From: Ramlibacter sp.
GTDB taxonomy: Bacteria > Pseudomonadota > Gammaproteobacteria > Burkholderiales > Burkholderiaceae
Direction of reading: 5' to 3'
Assembly (NCBI GenBank): GCA_014376915.1
Contig: JACMQP010000003.1
Coordinates: 1 to 7,892, forward strand
Length of the DNA stretch: 7,892 bases
The translations under genes were made by a program, and so were the position numbers. How positions within the stretch are numbered: the stretch's first letter is position 1; each line of letters opens with the position of its first letter. Below the pieces are notes generated by a model. That model saw only the letters and a list, made by a program, of their open reading frames with translations. It was not told the origin of the DNA and made no database searches. Of this stretch, positions 1-7,892 are shown piece by piece.

Positions 1-131
1 CCAGCCTGCCGGTGCTGAACACCAACTTCGGCAACCAGTTCCTCGCCGCGATGAACGGCAGCATCACCGTGGCTGAAGCGCTGGCGCGGGCCGAGCGGGC
101 CAGCAACCGAGAAATCGAGCGTCAGAAGTGA
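1..131 (+). CDS. C-terminal end of probable sugar ABC transporter substrate-binding protein (5' partial)
   Basis: Only the last 42 codons are present, read in the frame starting at base 3 and ending with TGA at 129-131. The visible tail contains TNFGNQFLAAMNGSITVAEAL followed by a charged helix ending in EIERQK. An aromatic/Asn-rich turn, then a helix with a T-V-x-E-A-L pattern, is typical of the last helices of extracellular solute-binding proteins of family 1, which carry sugars to CUT1-type permeases in the periplasm. The position directly before two MalF/MalG-type permeases supports this more strongly than the short sequence does. Its stop overlaps the next start by one base (TGATG), so translation is probably coupled. 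The substrate cannot be read from this fragment; the trehalase at the end of the operon suggests trehalose or a related disaccharide. Confidence 0.72.
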   Translation, partial: SLPVLNTNFGNQFLAAMNGSITVAEALARAERASNREIERQK

Positions 132-1024
132 TGACTATTTCTAGGACCACCAACCGCGATGCCGCCACTGCCTGGGCCTTCCTCGCGCCCACGCTGGCCA
201 TCGTCACCCTGTTCACCTTGCTGCCCGCGCTGTTCGCGCTGTACGCCAGCTTCCACAAGATGGACATCGTCTCGGGCCAGGCGAGCTGGGCGGGGCTGAA
301 GAACCTCGACTACCTGCTCGACGACGACAAGTTCTGGGCCGCCTGCCGCAACACCGCGCGCTACGTGCTCATCGTCGTGCCGACGCAGACGGCGCTGGCG
401 CTGGCGCTGGCCTGCGTGCTGAACGGCCAGGTCAAGTTCAAGCGCGGCTTCGTCACGCTGCTGTTCCTGCCCACGCTCACCTCGTCCGCCGCGATGACGA
501 TGATCTTCATGTGGCTGTTCAATAACAACGGCCTGGTCACGCAATACCTGCAAGAGCATTTCGGCATCACCATCCGCTTCCTGTCCGACCCGGCCTGGGC
601 GCTGCCCATCATCATGATGATGAATGTGTTCTCCACCGTGCCGCACTTCATGGTGGTGTTCCTGGCGGGCTTGCAGGACGTGCCAAAAAGCCTGTACGAG
701 GCGATGACGCTCGACGGCGCAGGCCCGGTCGCCCGCCACTGGCACATCAGCGTGCCGCAGCTGATGCCGATCACGTTCTACGTGCTGACGATGGGGCTGA
801 TCGGCTGCTTCCAGGTGTTCGACCAGGCCTTCATCATGTCCGGCGGCGACGGCGGGCCCGAGGATTCGACGCTCACCTTCACCCTGCTGATCTACCACTT
901 CGCGTTCAAGACCTACAACACGATGGGCCTGGCCTGCGCGCTGGCCGTGGTGCTGACGCTGATCATCCTGGCGGCGACCACGCTGCTCAATCGGTTCGTG
1001 AAATCGGATGGGGTGAACGCATGA
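131..1024 (+). CDS. Sugar ABC transporter permease, MalF/UgpA type
   Basis: This 297-residue protein is an inner-membrane subunit of a CUT1-type carbohydrate importer and would pair with the next gene product to form the channel. About six hydrophobic segments can be seen, near residues 14-38, 73-97, 105-130, 158-180, 212-234 and 263-288. The cytoplasmic EAA loop, which docks on the ATPase, starts at Glu190 (EAMTLDGAG) and ends with ISVP at 206-209. Length and layout fit the short UgpA-like permeases rather than enterobacterial MalF, which is much longer. I chose the ATG at 131 because it overlaps the upstream stop by one base; a GTG one codon earlier (128) is possible. The 3' end overlaps the next gene by four bases (ATGA), which points to translational coupling within one operon. 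Family assignment is secure; the sugar is inferred from the context. Confidence 0.93.
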   Translation: MTISRTTNRDAATAWAFLAPTLAIVTLFTLLPALFALYASFHKMDIVSGQASWAGLKNLDYLLDDDKFWAACRNTARYVLIVVPTQTALALALACVLNGQVKFKRGFVTLLFLPTLTSSAAMTMIFMWLFNNNGLVTQYLQEHFGITIRFLSDPAWALPIIMMMNVFSTVPHFMVVFLAGLQDVPKSLYEAMTLDGAGPVARHWHISVPQLMPITFYVLTMGLIGCFQVFDQAFIMSGGDGGPEDSTLTFTLLIYHFAFKTYNTMGLACALAVVLTLIILAATTLLNRFVKSDGVNA

Positions 1025-1874
1025 GCGCCGTGGCGAACAGCAAGCGACAAAAGCGCTTTGGCGAACACGTGGCCAGCTTCGGCCTGCACGGCTTCCTCGT
1101 CTTCTACGGTGTGCTCACGCTGATCCCTTTCGTGTGGGCCGTCCTCACCTCGCTGAAGAGCCTCAACGAAATCGCCACCAGCGACGCGATCTTGCCGGTG
1201 GCGCTGAACCTCGGGGCCTACAAGCAGATCTTGCAGAGCCAGTTCAGCACCTGGTTCTTCAACTCGATGAAGGTGGCGTTGATCGTCACCGTCACCAGCG
1301 TGTTCGCCAACACCCTGGCCGGCTATGCGCTGGCGCGGCTGCGTTTCGTCGGGCGGGGCGGGGTGTTCCAGGCGTTGCTGCTGATCATCATGGTGCCCTC
1401 GCAGGTGACGATGATCCCGGCCTACTTGGTGGTGGCGCGGCTGGGCTTGGCCGACACGCACACGGCGCTGGTGCTCACCTCGGTGGTCAGCATTGCCTCG
1501 ATCTTCATGATGCGGCAGTTCTTCATCCACTTCCCCAGCGACGTGGAAGAAGCCGCCAAGCTCGACGGCTGCTCGCCCATCGAAACCTTCGTGCGCATCG
1601 TGCTGCCGATGGCGCTGCCGGCATTGGCGACGCAGGCGATCTTCATCTTCATGGGCGTGTGGAACGAGTTCATGAAGCCACTTCTCTACATCAGCAGCGT
1701 GGACAACTACATGCTCACGCAAGGCCTCAACGCCGCCGCCAAGCAGTATGAGAAATCGGCCGCGTGGAACGTGATCATGGCCGGCAGCATCGTGTCCATC
1801 GTGCCGATTTTGCTGATCTACATCGGCCTGAACAAGTATTTCGTCAACGTCAACGACCAGACCGCAGGCTCCAA

Positions 1875-1878
<4 letters not shown>
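1021..1878 (+). CDS. Sugar ABC transporter permease, MalG/UgpE type
   Basis: This 285-residue protein is the second membrane subunit of the importer. Hydrophobic segments lie near residues 22-42, 81-103, 115-137, 148-170, 195-219 and 250-272. The EAA loop is well preserved: EEAAKLDG begins at residue 176, and the conserved Gly is followed by IVLP at 193-196. The stretch GYALARLRF at 101-109 and the motif GVWNEF at 212-217 are typical of MalG-like permeases. The start ATG overlaps the stop of the preceding permease by four bases, and its own stop overlaps the ATPase start by four bases. Such back-to-back ATGA junctions indicate one transcript with coupled translation, keeping the subunits in balance. 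The protein is of normal length and shows nothing broken. Confidence 0.94.
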
Positions 1879-2987
<1,109 letters not shown>

Positions 2988-4508
2988 GATGCGCGGCACG
3001 TTGTTCGCCGAGGTGCAAATGGCGGGCCTGTTCGACGACGGCAAGACCTTTGCCGACGCCTGGCCGCGCCGCGGCGATCACGGTGATTTGGAGGCGCTGT
3101 ACGAGGCGCAGAAGCACGCGCCGGGCTTCTCGCTCGCCGCCTTCGTCGCCAGCCACTTCGCGCTGCCGCCCAAGGTGATCGTGTCTGTCGCCACGCGCCT
3201 GCCGATTGACAAGCACATCCGCGCCCTTTGGCCCCAGCTTACCCGGCCGGCCGAAGATCCCGGCGATCCCGGCCTGCTGCCGCTGCCCCACCCTTACGTC
3301 GTGCCCGGCGGCCGTTTCCGCGAGCTGTACTACTGGGATTCGTACTTCACCCTGTTGGGCCTGCTGGCCGATGGCGAGCAGGCATTGGCCGAGGGCATGG
3401 TGGCCAATTTCGCTCACCTGATCGACACCCTGGGCCATGTGCCCAACGGCAACCGCCGCTACTTCCTCAGTCGCTCGCAGCCGCCGTTCTTCGCGCTGAT
3501 GGCCGAGGCCATCGGCCAGATCGCCCGCTACCTGCCCCAACTCAAGCGCGAGCATGGGTTCTGGATGGGCGGCAGCCGAGCGGTGCGCCTGCCCGACGGC
3601 AGCCTGCTCAACCGCTTCTGGGACGCGCTGGACACCCCGCGCGACGAAGCCTGGCGCGACGATGTGCTGACCGCCCGCGAGCGGCCGGACCGGCCAGCCG
3701 GCGAGGTCTACCGCGCGCTGCGCGCCGGGGCCGAGTCGGGCTGGGATTTCAGCAGCCGCTGGTGCCGGGGTGACCCGCTCTCGTTGGCTGCCATCGACAC
3801 CCCCGCCTTTGCGCCGATCGACCTGAACAGTCTGCTCTGGCACCTGGAGCGCAGCATCGCCGCCGTCGAGCCCGACGCCGCCACCGCCGCCGAATTTGCC
3901 GCGCGCGCCGCTGAGCGCCTGCGCGCCATCGACCGCCACCTCTGGAACCCGGAGCGCCAGCATTATGTCGATGCGCTGTGGCAAGAGGGGGGTCGAGGCC
4001 GCCACTGCGACATTCTGACCGCCGCCACTGTCTCTCCCCTCTTCGTCGGCCACGCCAGCGCCGCGCAGGCCGACGCCGTTGCCGCCGTCGTCGAGCGGGA
4101 ACTGCTCCATCCGAACGGCCTAGCCACCACCCTTGTCAATTCGGGCCAGCAATGGGACGCCCCCAATGGCTGGGCACCGCTGCAATGGATGGCTGTCATA
4201 GGCCTGCGCCGCTACGGCCACGATGCGTTAGCGGCCGACATCGCCACGCGCTGGCTCGGCACTGTCGAGCGAGTCTTTGGTGCCACCGGCCGCTTGCTTG
4301 AAAAATACAACGTCGAACACGACCTCCCCGGCGGCGGCGGCGAATACCCAACACAAGATGGCTTCGGCTGGACGAATGGGGTGTATCTGGCATTGCGGAC
4401 GTTCTACCCGGCTTCACCGCTCACAACCCTGCCACACACTTAACCCGCACCGATACAGCCACCATGCCCGGCAACGACGACTGACATCGATTCTGTGATT
4501 GACGACAA

Positions 4509-4745
4509 TTACCTTGGCCAAGATAGTTGACGCCGACCACGTTCAAAGCCAACAGCCGCTGAACAGGGGTCCACTGGCCGGCCGGCACGTCGCCGGGCAG
4601 GGCGCGATCTCTTGAGCCAGCCCTTCAGCGTTCCCAAGGACATATTCAGCTCAGTAGCCACCGATTCCAAGGTCCGTGAACCACGCGCCCTGGCCTTGCT
4701 CAGTGCCTGCTCAATGAACTCTGGGGAATGTTGCTTCTTTTGCAT
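4509..4745 (-). pseudogene. Truncated, frameshifted transposase OrfA remnant (IS3-like helix-turn-helix protein)
   Basis: The minus-strand frame from ATG at 4745-4743 encodes a helix-turn-helix N-terminus: SPEFIEQAL (7-15), then ESVATELNMSLGTLKGWLKRS (27-47). This looks like the first ORF of insertion sequences common in Burkholderiales. After codon 47 the reading frame turns into Arg/Pro-rich low-complexity protein and stops at 4511-4509. In the neighbouring frame from about 4603 down to 4541, however, the sequence reads DVPAGQWTPVQRLLALN, which I recognise as the continuation of this OrfA type. So a frameshift or small deletion lies near 4601-4608. Homology ends near 4541; the rest of OrfA and the DDE transposase ORF are missing. 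It is a dead remnant, not a functional gene. The IS family name is from memory of similar proteins and is less certain than the transposase call. Confidence 0.72.
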
Positions 4746-4747
4746 TT

Positions 4748-4794
4748 GTTGTCGCTCCGGCGCGGATCATCCGCGTGAAAGGGGAGGCGACAAC
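4748..4794. repeat. Nested inverted repeat upstream of the transposase remnant
   Basis: GTTGTCGC at 4748-4755 is the exact reverse complement of GCGACAAC at 4787-4794. Inside it, CGCGGA at 4761-4766 faces TCCGCG at 4770-4775 across a three-base loop. The structure ends two bases before the start codon of the minus-strand OrfA remnant, so in the intact element it would have lain in the 5' leader of the transposase message. It could be an IS-borne control hairpin or part of a transposon end. No poly-T run follows on either strand, so it does not look like an intrinsic terminator. Confidence 0.5.
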
Positions 4795-4795
4795 T

Positions 4796-4986
4796 AGTCT
4801 GACGCAGGGGGTATTTGTGGCAGTGAGAAGCTGAGATTCGAAGTTGGAGCTCTTCATCCGCTGGTCTAGCTTGTGGCGCCGGGTTGACAATCCGCGACAC
4901 CGACCCCCCGTCTAGCCGAGTCGGGTCACGCCTCCAGACTTCGCATCTCCCCTTCAAACGCCCGCCTTCTCGCTGGCTGTTACCCC
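4796..4986. other. Non-coding gap before the NRPS gene, no convincing signals
   Basis: This stretch has no credible protein-coding frame on either strand; the open frames crossing it lack recognisable motifs and shadow the NRPS gene. It may be the outer non-coding end of the IS remnant joined to the native upstream region of the NRPS gene. A TTGACA hexamer at 4884-4889 resembles a -35 box, but no acceptable -10 box lies 16-18 bases downstream. GTCTAGC occurs twice (4864-4870 and 4910-4916), 46 bases apart, with no known meaning. The NRPS promoter should lie here or in the IS remnant, but I cannot place it. Confidence 0.4.
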
Positions 4987-4990
4987 AGGA
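4987..4990 (+). promoter_or_regulatory. Ribosome binding site of the NRPS gene
   Basis: AGGA lies five bases before the ATG at 4996, a normal Shine-Dalgarno spacing. The codon just before the ATG is an in-frame TGA (4993-4995), so the gene cannot start further upstream. Together these fix the NRPS start. Confidence 0.7.
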
Positions 4991-4995
4991 CTTGA

Positions 4996-7892
4996 ATGAC
5001 GACCACGACCCCGAGCCCCACAGCCATCCTGCGCGGGCCGCAGCAGCCCGAGCTGCTGCGCGAAGAGACTCTGGCTGACCTGTTCGAGCACACTGCTGCC
5101 CATCAACCCAAGCAACCGGCGCTGATCTTCGGTGACCGCCAGTTGAGCTACGGCGAGCTTGACGCCCTGGCCAATGCGGCAGCCCATCGCCTGATCGATG
5201 GCTACGGGGTGGGCCCGGGAATGATCGTCGGTCTTTGGCTGCCTCGCAGCATCGAACTGTTGGTGCTGCAGCTAGCCATCGCCAAGACCGGCGCCGCGTG
5301 GCTGCCGCTGGACGCACAAACGCCGGCTGATCGCGTGCTGACCTGCCTTGCAGACGCCCAGGCCGTGGCCGTAGTGACCGACGACCTGACCCACCGTGGC
5401 CTTGAGCCGATGTCTGAGGGCGTCAGCTTGATCGCTGCCCAAACCCTGTGCGCGCCGCTGCTGCCAAGTGCCGTGTTGCGACATCGCTCGGGCTCCAGCC
5501 CGGCCGACACCGCCTACGTCATCTACACGTCGGGTTCGACCGGCAAACCCAAAGGCATCGCGGTTTCGCAGCGCAGCATCTGCCACTTCCTTCGCAGTGA
5601 AAACGCCCGGCTCGGCATCCAGGCGAGCGACCGCGTCTACCAGGGCTTTTCGGTCGCCTTCGACATGTCCTTCGAGGAGATTTGGATCAGCTATCTGGTG
5701 GGCGCCACCCTGTGGCTAGGCCCTGCCGAAGCGGCCGGCGATCCGGACTTGCTGCCGCGGTTGCTGGCCGATCACGGCGTCACCGTGCTGCATGCCGTGC
5801 CTACGCTGCTGGCGCTGTTTGCGCAGGATGTGCCCGGGTTGCGCATCGTCAACCTGGGCGGGGAGATGTGCCCGGCGGCCCTGGTGGACCGGTGGGTACG
5901 TCCGGGTCGTCAGGTGTTCAACACCTACGGACCCACCGAGACCACCGTCTCGGCCAGCCTGGCCGAGTTGCGTACCGGCCAAGCCGTGACGATCGGCCGC
6001 CCGCTGCCCAACTATGTGTTGATGGTGATCCACCCAATCGACGAAGACGCCTGGGCCGAAGGCACACCGGCGCCGCTTCGACTGCTGCCGCCCGGTGAGA
6101 CCGGCGAGCTTTGCATCGCAGGGCCGGGTGTGGCCCAGGGCTACCTGGGCCGGCCGGACCTGACAGCACGCAAGTTCTTGCCCAACCCCTGGGCCGAGGG
6201 CGACGCTGAAGCCCGGCTGTACCGCACCGGGGATCTGGCCTGCATCAATACCGACGGCCAGGTGCAGTGCCTGGGACGCACGGACGACCAGGTCAAGATC
6301 CGCGGTTTTCGCGTCGAGATGGGCGAGATCGAGGCCGTGCTGTCACAGCAGGCGGGCGTGGGTACTGCAGCGGTGCTGCTGCGGCCCGAGGACGGCGTCG
6401 ACCACCTGGTGGCCTACCTGGTGTCTGCCACCGGTGCCGCGCCGACCGACGCTGCCACACTGCGCAAGGCGCTGGCGACCCAGTTGCCGCCCTACATGGT
6501 GCCTACGCACTTCGAGTGGCTGGCAGCCATGCCACGCATCCCTTCCGGGAAAATCGACCGCAAGGCGCTGCGCGCGCTGCCGCTGGCCCCGCGCCCGGCT
6601 GCGGATTCCGATGCGCCTGAATCCCCGGCCGAGCAGGTGTTGTTCGCTGCCCTGCTGAGGCTGTTCCCAGGCCAGACGCTGCGCCGCGACCTGGACTTCT
6701 TTCGCGACTTGGGCGGCCATTCGCTGCTGGCCGCACGCCTGGTTTCTGCGGTGCGCGCCGACCCGCGCTTCAGTCACGCCACGGTGCGCGACATCTACCG
6801 GCTGCGCAGCCTGGGCGCACTTGCCTCAGCGTTGCAGGAGCAGGCCGATACTGCTCAGGCCGCTGCGGCCAGCGGCCCTGCAGTGGCCGAGCGGCCCTTC
6901 GTGCTGCATTCGGCCTGGCGACGCTGGCGCTGCGGCCTGGCGCAACTGGCCGTCAGTCCGTTGCTGGTGCTGCTGAAGATGGCGCAGTGGCTGGCCCCCT
7001 TCTTCACGTACCACTTCTTCACCGGCGAGCCTGACGACTCGATCGTCTTTGCAGTGCTGATGTCGACGCTGATGTTCCTGTTGTCGACGCTGTTGGAGTT
7101 TGCGGTCGCCTGGGCCGGCAAGTGGCTGATCGCCGGGCGGCTGAGCGCCGGCAGCTACCCGCTGTGGGGCTGGGTCTATTTCCGCTGGTGGCTAGCCGAC
7201 CGGTTGGTGGATGCCGCGCCCACCTACATGATCGCCGGTACATCCCTGTACGTGGGATGGTTGCGCGCGCTGGGCGCGCGCATCGGCCGCGACGTGATCG
7301 TCGGCTCGATCACCCTGCGCGTGCCGGAATTGCTAACGCTGGGCGATGGCACCAGCGTGGGCAATGCGGTGAACCTGGAGAACGCGGTGGTGCAGGGTGG
7401 CATGCTGCATCTGGGTCGCATCGAGATCGGCCGCGAATGCGCGATCGGATCTTTCAGCGTGCTCGAAGGCGACGTCGCCCTCGGCGACGGCGCGCACTTG
7501 CGCGGCCAGACGGCGCTGAGCCGTGGCGAGCGCGTGCCGCCATGTCGCATCTGGGCCGGTTCGCCCGCCCAAGACATCGGCGCGGACGACCCCGCCTTGC
7601 GGCCTGCCCGGCCGCCGGTAACGAAGTCCCGTCGCGCGGGCGAGGCCATTTTCTTCTTGGTAGGCGCGCTGGCCGTGGCCGTCGCCTTCTTTCTGCCGGT
7701 ATTCCCCGCCTTCATGCTGATCGACAGCCTGGACGTGTCGGAATTGGGCGTGCAGCCGTTGCTGGACGACGGCTCGATCACAGCTTGGCAGGCCTTCCTG
7801 CTGCGCCTGGCCAAGTTTTTTGCTCTGGCCATGCCGGCCAGTGTGGTGCTGATCGCCCTGACGGTGCTGCTGTCAGCAGGCATCCGCTGGGC
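4996..7892 (+). CDS. Pls/PosA-family membrane nonribosomal peptide synthetase (3' partial)
   Basis: The visible 965 residues form a single NRPS module fused to a membrane part. The adenylation domain spans about 25-525: YTSGSTGKPKG (177-187), NTYGPTE (309-315), YRTGDL (409-414), GRTDDQVKIRGFRVEMGE from 427, and SGKIDRK with Lys519. A carrier-protein domain follows (about 541-615), with LGGHSLLAARL and the phosphopantetheine Ser576. Then come hydrophobic segments (about 647-670 and 681-714), a left-handed beta-helix, hexapeptide-like domain (about 757-858, with IGRDVIVGS, LGDGTSVGN and IGRECAIGS), and more hydrophobic segments (884-909, 933 to the edge). No classical condensation domain (HHxxxDG) or thioesterase is seen. 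This A-T-membrane order matches epsilon-poly-lysine synthetase (Pls, about 1300 residues), which joins one amino acid repeatedly using unusual tandem C-terminal domains; roughly a quarter may lie beyond the window. The product cannot be proven; pocket residues suggest a basic amino acid. No stop codon interrupts the frame. Confidence 0.9.
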   Translation, partial: MTTTTPSPTAILRGPQQPELLREETLADLFEHTAAHQPKQPALIFGDRQLSYGELDALANAAAHRLIDGYGVGPGMIVGLWLPRSIELLVLQLAIAKTGAAWLPLDAQTPADRVLTCLADAQAVAVVTDDLTHRGLEPMSEGVSLIAAQTLCAPLLPSAVLRHRSGSSPADTAYVIYTSGSTGKPKGIAVSQRSICHFLRSENARLGIQASDRVYQGFSVAFDMSFEEIWISYLVGATLWLGPAEAAGDPDLLPRLLADHGVTVLHAVPTLLALFAQDVPGLRIVNLGGEMCPAALVDRWVRPGRQVFNTYGPTETTVSASLAELRTGQAVTIGRPLPNYVLMVIHPIDEDAWAEGTPAPLRLLPPGETGELCIAGPGVAQGYLGRPDLTARKFLPNPWAEGDAEARLYRTGDLACINTDGQVQCLGRTDDQVKIRGFRVEMGEIEAVLSQQAGVGTAAVLLRPEDGVDHLVAYLVSATGAAPTDAATLRKALATQLPPYMVPTHFEWLAAMPRIPSGKIDRKALRALPLAPRPAADSDAPESPAEQVLFAALLRLFPGQTLRRDLDFFRDLGGHSLLAARLVSAVRADPRFSHATVRDIYRLRSLGALASALQEQADTAQAAAASGPAVAERPFVLHSAWRRWRCGLAQLAVSPLLVLLKMAQWLAPFFTYHFFTGEPDDSIVFAVLMSTLMFLLSTLLEFAVAWAGKWLIAGRLSAGSYPLWGWVYFRWWLADRLVDAAPTYMIAGTSLYVGWLRALGARIGRDVIVGSITLRVPELLTLGDGTSVGNAVNLENAVVQGGMLHLGRIEIGRECAIGSFSVLEGDVALGDGAHLRGQTALSRGERVPPCRIWAGSPAQDIGADDPALRPARPPVTKSRRAGEAIFFLVGALAVAVAFFLPVFPAFMLIDSLDVSELGVQPLLDDGSITAWQAFLLRLAKFFALAMPASVVLIALTVLLSAGIRW

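Noticed and set aside
122..898. Long minus-strand open frame of 258 residues opposite the first permease
   Set aside because: It is His/Arg/Gln/Glu-rich with no recognisable domain and lies wholly opposite a clear permease gene; such frames are a by-product of high GC content.
4444..4510. Terminator after the trehalase gene
   Set aside because: I found no GC-rich hairpin followed by a T run between the trehalase stop and the IS remnant.
4505..4530. Palindrome centred on TTGGCCAA as an operator
   Set aside because: The central eight bases are palindromic, but the flanking arms match at only six of nine positions, and the site lies beside a degraded IS, so chance is a fair explanation.
4884..4916. 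TTGACA hexamer as a sigma-70 promoter for the NRPS gene
   Set aside because: The spacer and -10 positions are GC-rich (CCCGTC at 17 bases); the best alternative, TCTAGC, is 21 bases away. A -35 match alone is not enough.
4700..5317. Minus-strand open frame of 205 residues across the gap and the NRPS start
   Set aside because: Its composition is Arg/Ser-rich, it overlaps the well-supported NRPS N-terminus and the IS remnant, and no domain can be seen.
7150..7892. A separate acetyltransferase or membrane-protein gene after the NRPS
   Set aside because: The frame from 4996 continues without a stop through the beta-helix and the hydrophobic segments, so these are domains of one protein.

Overview
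The window is GC-rich, densely coded DNA of a Gram-negative proteobacterium. The style of the genes and the transposase remnant suggest a betaproteobacterium of the Burkholderiales; this is an inference from protein style, not from a marker gene. All intact genes run on the + strand.

Region 1 (1-4443) is a tight sugar-uptake and catabolic operon. It holds the 3' end of a gene placed like a solute-binding protein, two MalF/MalG-type permeases, a MalK/UgpC-type ATPase, and a trehalase (GH37) without a visible signal peptide. The junctions are 1-nt or 4-nt stop/start overlaps, and the trehalase start lies at or inside the end of the ATPase gene. The simplest reading is that intact trehalose is imported by a CUT1-type ABC transporter and split to two glucoses in the cytoplasm.

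Region 2 (4444-4995) is a 552-base gap with no intact gene. It contains a minus-strand, truncated and frameshifted transposase OrfA remnant, with an inverted repeat just upstream of its start. The rest of the gap gives no convincing promoter or terminator.

Region 3 (4996 to the right edge) is a large gene cut by the window end, with 965 codons visible. It encodes a single-module membrane nonribosomal peptide synthetase: adenylation domain, carrier-protein domain, hydrophobic segments, a left-handed beta-helix (hexapeptide-like) domain, then more hydrophobic segments. This is the layout of the Pls/PosA family, whose founding member is the epsilon-poly-L-lysine synthetase of Streptomyces albulus. 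The adenylation pocket read by eye is D-M-E-H-N-G-T-V-S-K; its Glu would suit a basic side chain. It is the most interesting object in the window: a candidate synthetase for a cationic homopoly-amino acid in a Gram-negative host. It appears unconnected to the trehalose operon except by position.
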